From Balneola sp. (GTDB lineage: Bacteria; Bacteroidota; Rhodothermia; Balneolales; Balneolaceae): a stretch of 64,000 nt of DNA. The DNA is taken from assembly GCA_002696035.1 (NCBI GenBank), contig NZQV01000006.1:124001-188000 (forward strand), read 5' to 3'. This document shows positions 1 to 7,725 of the stretch, piece by piece (the first letter of the stretch is position 1; each line of letters opens with the position of its first letter). The notes beneath the pieces were generated by a model that worked only from the letters and a program-made list of their open reading frames with translations, ran no database searches and was not told where the DNA came from. Made by a program: the position numbers and the translations under genes.

Positions 1-22
1 TCGCTCCCTCATTCTAAAACCA

Positions 23-41
23 TTCACAGAAAATCTGTGAA
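23..41. promoter_or_regulatory. Perfect 8+3+8 inverted repeat upstream of the OsmC gene
   Basis: TTCACAGA and TCTGTGAA are separated by AAA and lie 32 bases before the osmC-like start. The perfect symmetry and position would suit an operator for a dimeric regulator. No T-run follows, so it is a poor terminator. Whether it belongs to this gene or to a gene left of the window cannot be told from here. Confidence 0.3.
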
Positions 42-72
42 CGATCACTCGAACGATTAAAATACACAACCC

Positions 73-612
73 ATGAGTACTCTTACAACTACAAAACCAA
101 AAACTGAAACCAAACTGAATGAAGCCATTTCAGGTGTCATCGCTGCGGTTCAGGAAGATCCCAAAAATGCAGCAGCCACTTTCAGTGTGAATTCAAAACT
201 GGAAGAAGGTTTTCATTCCAGGATCAAAGCACGGGATTTTGACTTTGTGTCTGATGAACCCGAAGCCCTTGGCGGCAAAGATGCCGGACCTAATCCTGTA
301 GAATATGTGTTGGGAGCACTGGCTGCTTGCCAGGAAATTGTGATCAAGGCGCATGCCGGACAGTTGGACATCGATCTGAAATCCGTGAAGGTTGATGTTT
401 CCGGAGATCTGGATCTGCATGGCTTTTTTGCGTTATCTGATGCCCGTCCCGGATTCACCAATGTGCGGTATCAAACGTTCATTGAAACCGAAGAAGAAGA
501 CCCGGTGAAACTTCAGAAACTAAAAGATCTTTCCTTAGAAAATTGTCCCGTACTTGACATCATCAAAAACCCGGTACCGGTTTCTGGTGAGGTCTCATAC
601 ATAAATAATTAA
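73..612 (+). CDS. OsmC/Ohr family protein
   Basis: The protein has 179 residues and matches the OsmC/Ohr fold family, thiol peroxidases that reduce organic hydroperoxides in the cytoplasm. The two family cysteines are visible: Cys86 in LAACQEIV, at the start of the long central helix, and Cys158 in LENCPVLD. The stretch GGKDAGPNPVEYVLGALAAC is the typical OsmC active-site approach. The first 35 or so residues are an extra, less conserved N-terminal segment. The gene stands alone with its own terminator just downstream. Whether it is a true peroxidase or one of the OsmC proteins of unknown substrate cannot be decided from sequence alone. Confidence 0.85.
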   Translation: MSTLTTTKPKTETKLNEAISGVIAAVQEDPKNAAATFSVNSKLEEGFHSRIKARDFDFVSDEPEALGGKDAGPNPVEYVLGALAACQEIVIKAHAGQLDIDLKSVKVDVSGDLDLHGFFALSDARPGFTNVRYQTFIETEEEDPVKLQKLKDLSLENCPVLDIIKNPVPVSGEVSYINN

Positions 613-618
613 TCACAA

Positions 619-652
619 AAGAGGCGGAACTGGATTCCGTCTCTTCTTTTTT
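619..652 (+). terminator. Rho-independent terminator of the OsmC gene
   Basis: An 11-bp stem (AAGAGGCGGAA with TTCCGTCTCTT, one G-T pair) has a 5-base loop and is followed by a T-rich run. It starts 7 bases after the stop codon. Confidence 0.85.
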
Positions 653-680
653 ATCAAACAGAATTTAAACCTTTTATTAA

Positions 681-827
681 TTGTCATTCCGAGTACCCAT
701 TTATAAGAAAAGTGAAGTTGTATTACACTAAGAATCTCAAATCCTGCAATCGGATTGATTTCTTTCTTGAGATCCTTCGCGTAATAAAATTAGCCCTCTA
801 AAAATTTCAATCCGCTCAGGATGATAA
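681..827. repeat. MITE-like dispersed repeat, copy 1
   Basis: This 147-bp element begins TTGTCATTCCGAGTA and ends CGCTCAGGATGATAA, which are near inverted repeats of each other. It shares GTTGTATTAC, GAGATCCTTCGCGT and the right terminus with a second element at 62777-62930. It fills most of the gap before metX. It has no coding capacity. Confidence 0.7.
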
Positions 828-870
828 CTTTTAAATTCAAGCAAATATCTTAACGAGATAACATTAATAA

Positions 871-1911
871 ATGCCGAAACCACAATTACATAATTTTCAA
901 TCTTCCTTCACCACCGAATCCGGCGTGGAAATTCAGCAACCACAAATTGCTCACAGAAGCTGGGGAGAGCTGAATGAAGCAAAAGACAACGTGGTCTTTA
1001 TCTGCCACGCCCTCACCGGAAATACGGATGCAGATGTTTGGTTTGGAGGATTGATCGGGCCCGGGAAAGCCCTGGATCCGGACAAGCATTTTATTATCTG
1101 CCCAAATATTCTGGGAAGTTGCTATGGCACTACCGGACCCACTTCCATCAATCCAAAAACCGGCAAAACCTGGCAAGCTGATTTTCCCGAGATCACCATT
1201 CGGGATATCGTCCGGTTCAACCAAAAGCTACTCGATGACCTGAAAATTACTGAGATTGAGTTGGTGATCGGCGGTTCTCTGGGGGGAATGACGGCGCTTG
1301 AATTTGCCATCATGGATGAACGTGTTCAAAAAGCTGCATTATTTGCGATGGGGAAATCTCATACGCCGTGGGCCATTGGAATTAGCGAAGCACAGCGTAT
1401 GGCTATTTACGCGGATGAATTCTGGAATGATGGTTTTTATGATGAAGAACATCCTCCCAAAAAAGGGCTGGCTGCTGCCCGGGCCATGGCCATGATCACC
1501 TATCGAACGCCGGAAAACTATCAGCAGAAATTTGGGCGTGAAATCCATTCCAAAAATGAAATTTATCAGGTAGAATCGTACCTGAATTATCAAGGCGACA
1601 AATTAGTGCACCGTTTTGATGCCAATGCTTACATCACGCTTACAAAGGCCATGGATTCCCATGATGTGTCGCGAGACCGTGGTAGTTTTGATTCGGTTTT
1701 AAGTGGTCTCACAAAGCCGGTTTTGATCGTTGGTTTTGATAGCGACAAACTGTATCCCATTGAGGAGCAACGCGAACTGGCAGAACTCATACCCCACAGC
1801 CAACTCGCTGAAATTAAATCTCCCTACGGACATGACGCCTTTTTGATCGAATTCGATCAGCTTAACGTTGAATTAACCAAATTCTCTCACTCACTCACCG
1901 AAGCAAAATAA
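871..1911 (+). CDS. metX: Homoserine O-acetyltransferase
   Basis: An alpha/beta-hydrolase of 346 residues of the MetX family, which acylates homoserine as the first committed step of methionine synthesis in the cytoplasm. The nucleophile elbow GGSLGGM places the catalytic serine at Ser136. The rest of the triad fits Asp292 (SDKLYP) and His321 (YGHDAF). HALTGNTDAD near residue 46 and CYGTTGP near residue 84 are family signatures. Length is close to the usual 350-380. It lies 3 bases upstream of homoserine dehydrogenase, so the pair makes and then acylates homoserine. Acetyl versus succinyl specificity is not settled by these motifs. No SAM riboswitch was seen upstream. Confidence 0.9.
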   Translation: MPKPQLHNFQSSFTTESGVEIQQPQIAHRSWGELNEAKDNVVFICHALTGNTDADVWFGGLIGPGKALDPDKHFIICPNILGSCYGTTGPTSINPKTGKTWQADFPEITIRDIVRFNQKLLDDLKITEIELVIGGSLGGMTALEFAIMDERVQKAALFAMGKSHTPWAIGISEAQRMAIYADEFWNDGFYDEEHPPKKGLAAARAMAMITYRTPENYQQKFGREIHSKNEIYQVESYLNYQGDKLVHRFDANAYITLTKAMDSHDVSRDRGSFDSVLSGLTKPVLIVGFDSDKLYPIEEQRELAELIPHSQLAEIKSPYGHDAFLIEFDQLNVELTKFSHSLTEAK

Positions 1912-1914
1912 ACA

Positions 1915-3015
1915 ATGACACTTTCACTCAAGAAATCATCTACAGAATCCCACACCGAAACTTCCATAAAAAAGAAGAAACTGAATGTTTTTATAGCCGG
2001 AATCGGAGCGGTGGGCGGAACATTGACGCAGTTGATCAAAGACCTGAACCACCAGCAATATGAACTGAATATCATTGGAGTTTGCAACAGTAGATACACA
2101 AAATGGTATCCGGATATTGATAAGATCACTAACGGTGAAAAATTGCAGGAAGGTGATCCTACAGATTGGAACCTGATTCCGGATGAGCTTGTAGAACGCA
2201 GCGAAGGCAAACTTATATTTGTGGATGCCACCGGCAGCGAAGTGGTAGCTCATCAGTATCAGCATTTGCTAAATCATGGTGTGCACATTGCCACGCCCAG
2301 CAAGCGGGCCAATACCTTTGGGCAAGATTATTTTGATCACCTCATCAAAGCCAACGATTCCGGCAAAGCACAATATAGATATGAGACTGCGGTTGGAGCC
2401 GGATTACCGATCGTCAGCACCATCAAAACCTTATTAAACAGCGGCGATGAAATCACAGAGATCTCAGGGGTTGCTTCCGGAACTATGACTTTCCTGTTTA
2501 CTCAACTGCAGAATAGCGTTCCTTTCAGTGAGGCAGTTCGAAAGGCAAAAGAAGGTGGTTATTCTGAACCTGATCCGCGCGACGATTTATCAGGTGAAGA
2601 TGTAGCCCGGAAATTTCTGATCCTCGCCCGAACCTGTGGCTACACCTTCGAGCGAAATCAAATTCGGGTGGATACGCTGGTTCCTGAAAAACTGATCTCC
2701 CATTCGATCGAAGAATTCCTGGAACACCTTCCTGACTATGACAGTCACTGGAAAAGCCGGAATGCACAAGCATTGGTTAACAATCGAAAATTGCGGTATG
2801 TGGGAAAATTTACCCCAAAAGGAATTGCTGTGGGTGTTGAAGAGGTAAAAGCAGATTCCCCATTAGCCAATTTGAAAGGAACCGATAATCTCCTTCAGAT
2901 CTACACCAGGCGGTATTCCCAGTCGCCAATTGTTGTGCAAGGCCCCGGTGCAGGTCGTGACGTAACTGCCGCTGGTGTTTTGGGAGATATTATAGATATC
3001 GGAGGGTTTGTTTAA
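1915..3015 (+). CDS. hom: Homoserine dehydrogenase
   Basis: This 366-residue NAD(P)-dependent enzyme reduces aspartate semialdehyde to homoserine. A Rossmann start, GIGAVG, is at residues 29-34 after a charged, poorly conserved N-terminus. The catalytic-domain signature EPDPRDDLSGEDVARK lies near residue 217 and SGTMTFLF near residue 190. There is no aspartokinase domain and no C-terminal ACT domain, so it is a monofunctional, short-type enzyme like the C-terminal half of ThrA/MetL. The start is 3 bases after the metX stop, which indicates one transcript. The true start could be somewhat downstream, because residues 1-20 are Ser/Lys-rich and not family-like. Confidence 0.9.
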   Translation: MTLSLKKSSTESHTETSIKKKKLNVFIAGIGAVGGTLTQLIKDLNHQQYELNIIGVCNSRYTKWYPDIDKITNGEKLQEGDPTDWNLIPDELVERSEGKLIFVDATGSEVVAHQYQHLLNHGVHIATPSKRANTFGQDYFDHLIKANDSGKAQYRYETAVGAGLPIVSTIKTLLNSGDEITEISGVASGTMTFLFTQLQNSVPFSEAVRKAKEGGYSEPDPRDDLSGEDVARKFLILARTCGYTFERNQIRVDTLVPEKLISHSIEEFLEHLPDYDSHWKSRNAQALVNNRKLRYVGKFTPKGIAVGVEEVKADSPLANLKGTDNLLQIYTRRYSQSPIVVQGPGAGRDVTAAGVLGDIIDIGGFV

Positions 3016-3035
3016 GGGATTAAGAATTTTGAATT

Positions 3036-3683
3036 CTAACTGTGGTATTTGTCATAAGCCCATTCATTCGGATTATTCCGAATGTATTCTGAAATCCGAT
3101 CATAGGATTTTCTGTTTCTGATGATGTGATCATGATATTTGGGTTGCCAATTAAAATCAGGATCTATTTTTCGGGCACCTTTGGTAACCCCAATTTTGTA
3201 TCCGCGGATGATGGATGCCAGATTCCTCGATTGCGGCCCAAATTTATTCAACGATTTCTGTCGTCCCGAATGTAGAGACGCAAAATTTTGTGTCTCTACA
3301 TTTTTACGACCATCATCTTTTTTGTCGATGATAATAATCCCATGAACATGATTTGGCATAATGATGTGTGCCCCTAATTTCACAAAAGGAAAATGATCTG
3401 GTATTTCCTTCCAACAGGTTTGTGCAATTTTGCCTATTGGGGACAATTGCATTTCGGCATTCCCATCAGAATTAACCTCTGTATCGGAATTTGACCGTAG
3501 AGACACAAAATCTTGTGTCTCTATGGTGTCACCATTATCTATTTCGGATTTTACAATTTCACCAAAATAGCATTTGCGCTGATGGGTACATATGGTTACA
3601 AAATACACCCCATTCCATCCGTAATCCCACGATTTCAACCTTACGGTTTCTGATCTATATTTCTTAAATCCACGATTTTGCAT
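3036..3683 (-). CDS. REP-associated tyrosine (IS200-like) transposase with two in-frame palindromes
   Basis: This 215-residue Y1/HUH transposase resembles the RAYT group. The metal-binding HUH motif is HVH at residues 112-114 within IIMPNHVHGIII, and the candidate catalytic tyrosine is Tyr200 in SEYIRNNP. Such enzymes cut single-stranded DNA and are tied to REP palindromes. Two extra loops, residues 53-64 and 128-139, read ETQDFVSLRS and ETQNFASLHS. They are encoded by near-perfect 30-bp palindromes within the gene, so the protein is longer than a plain RAYT. No flanking copies of these palindromes are evident, so mobility is uncertain. The N-terminus has the common YFVTICTHQRKCYFG motif. Confidence 0.85.
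   Translation of the reverse strand: MQNRGFKKYRSETVRLKSWDYGWNGVYFVTICTHQRKCYFGEIVKSEIDNGDTIETQDFVSLRSNSDTEVNSDGNAEMQLSPIGKIAQTCWKEIPDHFPFVKLGAHIIMPNHVHGIIIIDKKDDGRKNVETQNFASLHSGRQKSLNKFGPQSRNLASIIRGYKIGVTKGARKIDPDFNWQPKYHDHIIRNRKSYDRISEYIRNNPNEWAYDKYHS
3271..3300. repeat. 30-bp palindrome inside the transposase gene, copy A
   Basis: TGTAGAGACGCAAAA is followed directly by its reverse complement with one mismatch (TTTTGTGTCTCTACA). In the gene's frame it encodes the core of residues 128-139. It is REP-like and matches copy B at 3496-3525 in sequence and reading phase. Confidence 0.85.
3496..3525. repeat. 30-bp palindrome inside the transposase gene, copy B
   Basis: CGTAGAGACACAAAA followed by TCTTGTGTCTCTATG forms an imperfect palindrome closely similar to copy A. 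It encodes the core of residues 53-64 in the same phase as copy A. Confidence 0.8.
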
Positions 3684-3742
3684 ATCTCTTTATTTGAAAC
3701 GACCTTATTCAAAAATAAATCAATTCCATTTAACCGCAAGCC

Positions 3743-4876
3743 ATGAGACTCTTAGCTCTTTTCCTCATCTCCATCCTATCTCTACAGACCGCTTATTCAC
3801 AGGAACGGCAGAGAGCCCGAGACCTGGGGATAAAACCAGGGATTTTGACGCCCGGGCCGTTGAATGCCATAACGGATGTGGATGGAGTTCAAGTTGGACA
3901 CAGAACAATCATTGAAGGCGAAAATATTCGCACAGGGGTTACGGTGATTCTTCCTCATGAAGGAGACCTCTTTAGATCCCGGGTTCCGGCGGCTGTTTAT
4001 GTGGGAAATGGATTCGGGAAAGCACTTGGGTTCACGCAGATCAGAGAGTTGGGAGAAATTGAAACTCCCATAGGATTGACTAATACCCTCAGCGTTCACA
4101 CCGTGGCTAATGGAATTTCGGATTATGTTCTACGTCAGCCCGGGAATGAGAATGTACGATCCGTGAATCCGGTAGTCGGTGAAACCAATGATGGCTGGCT
4201 GAATGACATCCGCGGGCGACATGTGACCATGCAGCATGTTTTTGATGCTATTGAAAATGCGAAAGGCGGTCAGGTGAAGGAAGGCAGCGTTGGTGCAGGA
4301 ACCGGGACTTCCGCGCTCGGATTTAAAGGAGGAATTGGAACTTCATCCCGAACACTCCCTGAAAAGCTTGGCGGTTATACGGTAGGCGTTTTGGTTCAAT
4401 CCAATTTTGGAGGCGTACTTACTATAAACGGTGCACCGGTTGGGGAGGAACTCGAAAATCATTACCTCGCCAGTGAAGTACCCTATGATGTGGACGGCTC
4501 CATCATGATCGTGGTGGCTACTGATGCTCCTCTGCTATCCCGAAATTTGGAGCGATTGGCAAAACGGGCTTTCCTGGGAATTTCGAGAGTAGGCGGTTTT
4601 GCCAGCAACGGAAGCGGCGATTATGTGATCGCTTTTTCTACATCGGAAGATGTGCGCATCAATACGGAAAGAACCGGTTCAACCCAAACCTACACCGAAT
4701 TGAATAATCCGGCCACCACTCCTCTTTTTCTGGCAGCGGTAGAAGCCACAGAAGAAGCTATCCTGAACTCACTATTTATGGCAACAACGGTAACCGGAGA
4801 TCGTGGTCATACGCAAAAAGCTCTTCCTGTTGATCAGGTTTTGAAGATCATAAAGAAATATGATCTGATAGATTAA
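3743..4876 (+). CDS. Secreted P1/S58-family (DmpA-like) aminopeptidase
   Basis: This 377-residue N-terminal-nucleophile hydrolase belongs to the DmpA / beta-aminopeptidase family. A signal peptide (residues 1-19, ending TAYS before QER) supports this start and export to the periplasm. The fold signature PGPLNAITDVDGVQVGH follows at about residues 36-52. The self-cleaving bond should be Gly252-Ser253 in DGSIMIVVATDAPL, making Ser253 the new N-terminal nucleophile of the beta chain. DmpA itself is cut at an equivalent position. The GSVGAGTGTSALGFKGGIGT segment near residue 180 is also typical. Substrate (D-amino acid amides or beta-peptides) cannot be read from sequence. The gene appears to be monocistronic. 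Confidence 0.87.
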   Translation: MRLLALFLISILSLQTAYSQERQRARDLGIKPGILTPGPLNAITDVDGVQVGHRTIIEGENIRTGVTVILPHEGDLFRSRVPAAVYVGNGFGKALGFTQIRELGEIETPIGLTNTLSVHTVANGISDYVLRQPGNENVRSVNPVVGETNDGWLNDIRGRHVTMQHVFDAIENAKGGQVKEGSVGAGTGTSALGFKGGIGTSSRTLPEKLGGYTVGVLVQSNFGGVLTINGAPVGEELENHYLASEVPYDVDGSIMIVVATDAPLLSRNLERLAKRAFLGISRVGGFASNGSGDYVIAFSTSEDVRINTERTGSTQTYTELNNPATTPLFLAAVEATEEAILNSLFMATTVTGDRGHTQKALPVDQVLKIIKKYDLID

Positions 4877-4945
4877 TTGTGATAGTTTTTATTGCATTAA
4901 ATTGATACTATTTAGTACCTGCTAAACAAATAAAAGAGACTCGAT

Positions 4946-5608
4946 ATGAAAGCGCGGTACCTGTTTCTCATCCTGTTCCTGTTCTCAATATCAGCTTGCG
5001 ACACCTATGATTCCGGTGATTTGAATCAAGATCGAATTGCCACCGATTACACCCTTAGCTACAACGCCCAGACAAACACAACCAGAGCCAATGCAGAGTT
5101 CCGCTTTGGTAACGACTATGTTGAACTAAGCAGCCCGGCAAGTATTTACTTCAATAACCAGGAAATGGAAAGATCTACTGCACTGGGTAAAACATGGTAT
5201 AGTATTTCCATCGAGGATTCAGTATCCGCAACGTTTGAATTCACCAACCAGGCAGGAGATGTTTATGAAAACTACACCGAAATTCCCCCGTCACTTTCCA
5301 TTGACTCTGCCTCTCTTTCCCTGAGCTCAACCAGCATAGTTTCATGGCGTGGGCCTTCCCTGAAAGATGATGAAACGGTGACTTTATCCATCCGCGGAGA
5401 AAACGGATCTTTCACAGCCAGAACAAAAGAGGTGAACGCGAGTTCTATCTTTTTACGAGCCGGTGAAATTGATGGTAATTTAGAAGGTCGGGTTATTGTT
5501 ACTTTAACCAGATCTTTTGAACCGGATCTGGTTGAAACCACCCCGGAAGGCGGCAGCCTGAAAGTCGAATATATTTCCTCAGAAATACAGACAACCGTCA
5601 GGGAATAA
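4946..5608 (+). CDS. Lipoprotein of unknown function
   Basis: A 220-residue exported protein with a clear lipoprotein signal: a charged start, a hydrophobic stretch, then a lipobox ending FSISAC with the modified cysteine at residue 18. The mature part is rich in Ser, Thr, Glu and beta-strand-like stretches with no cysteines, suggesting a beta-sandwich at the inner or outer membrane. I recognise no family. It is separated by 69 bases from the peptidase gene and by the mraZ control region from the dcw cluster, so it is probably unrelated to either. Confidence 0.7.
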   Translation: MKARYLFLILFLFSISACDTYDSGDLNQDRIATDYTLSYNAQTNTTRANAEFRFGNDYVELSSPASIYFNNQEMERSTALGKTWYSISIEDSVSATFEFTNQAGDVYENYTEIPPSLSIDSASLSLSSTSIVSWRGPSLKDDETVTLSIRGENGSFTARTKEVNASSIFLRAGEIDGNLEGRVIVTLTRSFEPDLVETTPEGGSLKVEYISSEIQTTVRE

Positions 5609-5625
5609 TTTTTTCTCTGACGACC

Positions 5626-5652
5626 TCCCACGAACTCTCCCACTCTCTCCCA
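5626..5652 (-). promoter_or_regulatory. Inverted array of three GTGGG (MraZ-like) boxes
   Basis: On the minus strand TGGGA occurs three times (5652-5648, 5642-5638, 5630-5626) with 10- and 12-base steps, each preceded by G. The boxes resemble those at the mraZ promoter but point the other way. They begin 17 bases after the lipoprotein stop codon. The match to MraZ sites is an inference. Confidence 0.5.
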
Positions 5653-5815
5653 CAGCTACTCTTTCCAGTAAATTTTCCCGCACTAGAACGTTGATATTCT
5701 TCCTTGAGAAGCAAACTATTGCCATATATGCAAGATATGTTTGTGTTCGTAAAATCAAGCTTCATCAACCAAAAAACACACATAGCCTCTTCTTTAACTT
5801 TCTTGCGGTATAGTC

Positions 5816-5845
5816 TTGACACATAGTGGTGCTTTAGGGTACATT
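5816..5845 (+). promoter_or_regulatory. Candidate sigma70-type promoter of the dcw cluster
   Basis: A perfect TTGACA at 5816-5821 and TACATT at 5840-5845 are separated by 18 bases and lie about 80 bases before mraZ. The -10 region overlaps the MraZ box array, which fits autorepression. The transcription start was not determined. Confidence 0.5.
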
Positions 5846-5871
5846 GTGGGGTGAAGTGGGAGATAGTGGGG
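5827..5871 (+). promoter_or_regulatory. MraZ operator: 10-bp-phased TGGGN boxes
   Basis: TGGGG at 5847, TGGGA at 5857 and TGGGG at 5867 are separated by exactly 5 bases each. Two degenerate units in the same phase (5827 TGGTG, 5837 GGGTA) extend the array. Known MraZ proteins bind direct repeats of TGGGN with 5-base spacers upstream of their own gene, so this is very likely the autoregulatory operator. Confidence 0.85.
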
Positions 5872-5923
5872 ACTACTCTCGATTTACTTAATTTTAGCAA
5901 TCTGAATTTCACGCAGGGATATC

Positions 5924-6391
5924 GTGCCAAGTTTTAAAGGACAATACGAGCATAGTATAGATGCCAAAGGTCGAGTGGCCTTCCCTGCAAAGTTACGCAA
6001 ATCTCTCAGTCCCGATGCACAGGAACGCTTTACTATTGTGCGCGGGCAAGAACCATGTCTTTATTTATATCCCGAAGACGAATGGCAAAATGTGGAGCAG
6101 AAGCTATCCCAGATCAACAACTTCACCAAAAAAGGCCGATTAGCTAAACGAAACTTCTTGCGCTATGCAGAAGATCTGTCCCTGGACAAACAAAACCGAA
6201 TAGCCCTCCCTTCTGACCTGACCGAATATGCCCAAATTAACGGAAAAGCTGTTTTTCTTGGAATGGGTGAATATATAGAGGTTTGGGATCCGGAAATACT
6301 GGCCGAAGCAGATGAAGCACTGGACGATGATGCTTTCGAAGAGATCTTTGAACAGGTTATGAGTGATGAACCGGTAAACGAGGGGGACTGA
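5924..6391 (+). CDS. mraZ: Transcriptional regulator MraZ
   Basis: A 155-residue protein with two tandem SpoVT/AbrB-like beta-barrel repeats. Repeat 1 opens GQYEHSIDAKGRVAFPAKLR and repeat 2 has LDKQNRIALPSDL. MraZ forms rings that bind TGGGN repeats and repress its own dcw operon. The start is GTG, preceded at a short distance by AGGGA. The boxes it should bind are directly upstream. The acidic tail after residue 130 is longer than in the E. coli protein. It is the first gene of the cluster, and its stop codon is one base before the rsmH start. Confidence 0.95.
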   Translation: MPSFKGQYEHSIDAKGRVAFPAKLRKSLSPDAQERFTIVRGQEPCLYLYPEDEWQNVEQKLSQINNFTKKGRLAKRNFLRYAEDLSLDKQNRIALPSDLTEYAQINGKAVFLGMGEYIEVWDPEILAEADEALDDDAFEEIFEQVMSDEPVNEGD

Positions 6392-6392
6392 T

Positions 6393-7319
6393 ATGACTAC
6401 ATATATAGAGCACATCCCGGTTTTATTGCAGGAATCAGTAGATGCCCTCATCACTGACAAGGACGGAGTATATGTTGACGGCACCCTTGGCGGTGGCGGA
6501 CATTCCAAAGAAATTTTAGACAAACTTGGTGAAAACGGACGGCTATACGGCATCGATCAGGATGATGAAGCCCTTGAAGCGGCTTCAAACAGAATTGGCG
6601 ATGACTCCCGTTTCACCCCCATAAAAGGCAATTTTGGCTACCTGACCACTATCTTACCTCCCCAAACCCACGGACAGGTAGCCGGAATCCTTTTGGACCT
6701 TGGCGTATCAACTCATCAGATAAAAGAACCTGAACGTGGTTTTAGCTTTCAGGAAGATGGTCCGCTTGATATGCGGATGGGTAATCTTTCTGGTGTTTCT
6801 GCCTACCAGGTGGTGAATGAATATGATTACGAAACCCTGCGTGATATCATTTTCCATTATGGTGAAGAGAAACAAAGCCGAAAAATTGCTCGCGCCATCA
6901 TTGATAACCGACCTATTGAAACCACCGGTGAATTACAAAAAGTAGTTTCATCGGTAGTTAACAGCCGGTTTGAAGTAAAATCACTGGCCCGTGTATTTCA
7001 AGGTATTCGCATTGAAGTAAACCGCGAGCTGGAGATGCTGGAAAATGTTCTGGAGCAATCGCTGGAAGTGCTAAAACCCGGCGGACGTATAGTTGCTATT
7101 TCCTATCATTCCCTTGAAGACCGCATTGTAAAACGTTTTTTCAAAGCCGGTAACTTCAAAGGCAAAGTGGAAAAAGATTTTTACGGAAACCCGATATCCC
7201 CTATCAAGCCTGTGAATAAGCAGGTGATCACCCCATCTAAAGACGAGGTTTCCAGAAATTCAGCGGCCCGAAGTGCTAAAATGCGGGTTGCTGAAAAAGT
7301 TCAGGGAGGCGAATCATGA
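6393..7319 (+). CDS. rsmH: 16S rRNA (cytosine1402-N4)-methyltransferase
   Basis: This 308-residue SAM-dependent enzyme methylates N4 of C1402 in the decoding centre of 16S rRNA. The SAM-binding motif DGTLGGGGHS is near residue 29, the LLDLGVSTHQ motif near residue 101, and the late signature ISYHSLEDRIVKRFF near residue 236. Length is the family norm. A GAGGGGG ribosome site precedes the ATG. It follows mraZ as in nearly all dcw clusters and overlaps the ftsL start by four bases (ATGA), indicating coupled translation. Confidence 0.96.
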   Translation: MTTYIEHIPVLLQESVDALITDKDGVYVDGTLGGGGHSKEILDKLGENGRLYGIDQDDEALEAASNRIGDDSRFTPIKGNFGYLTTILPPQTHGQVAGILLDLGVSTHQIKEPERGFSFQEDGPLDMRMGNLSGVSAYQVVNEYDYETLRDIIFHYGEEKQSRKIARAIIDNRPIETTGELQKVVSSVVNSRFEVKSLARVFQGIRIEVNRELEMLENVLEQSLEVLKPGGRIVAISYHSLEDRIVKRFFKAGNFKGKVEKDFYGNPISPIKPVNKQVITPSKDEVSRNSAARSAKMRVAEKVQGGES

Positions 7320-7723
7320 TGGTACAATCCCCACTTAAGAAACATGATATTCGTCCCAACCTTCGGAAAGTTGACATCCCTAAAAACGGCGAATCTTCAA
7401 AAAACAGAAGAAAGCATACTGCTAAGCCTTCAGGCAACGGCAAGATCAGCCTTCCAAAGATTAAACCCTGGAAAGTGATTCTTGGCAGCGTTGTAATTGG
7501 AATACTGGGCCTGGCTTACTTGACCCATGTGTTCTCGACCCAGCAATTACTTGAAGAAGTACAAATGCTGGAAGCCGAATACAACAAAACACGTGCTCAA
7601 TACGATGAACTGAAACTTCGCTACGACCGCATGATCGGTCCTGCCGAAATTTATCGGAAAGCGGAAGCACAGGGATTTGTAAATGGCGGCCCTATCGATG
7701 AAGTCATAATTATAAAGGAGTAG
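7316..7723 (+). CDS. ftsL: Cell division protein FtsL-like
   Basis: A small bitopic membrane protein of 135 residues. The N-terminal 57 residues are strongly basic and cytoplasmic, followed by one membrane helix (about 58-78, VILGSVVIGILGLAY) and a periplasmic coiled coil (LLEEVQMLEAEYNKTRAQYD). This architecture and the position between rsmH and ftsI define FtsL. FtsL pairs with FtsQ and FtsB-type proteins to activate septal synthesis. Sequence identity in this family is low, so the call rests on topology and synteny. It ends 2 bases before the ftsI start. Confidence 0.85.
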   Translation: MMVQSPLKKHDIRPNLRKVDIPKNGESSKNRRKHTAKPSGNGKISLPKIKPWKVILGSVVIGILGLAYLTHVFSTQQLLEEVQMLEAEYNKTRAQYDELKLRYDRMIGPAEIYRKAEAQGFVNGGPIDEVIIIKE

Positions 7724-7725
7724 TT

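Noticed and set aside
613-870. SAM riboswitch before metX
   Set aside because: The gap is mostly a dispersed repeat; no four-way helix pattern was seen.
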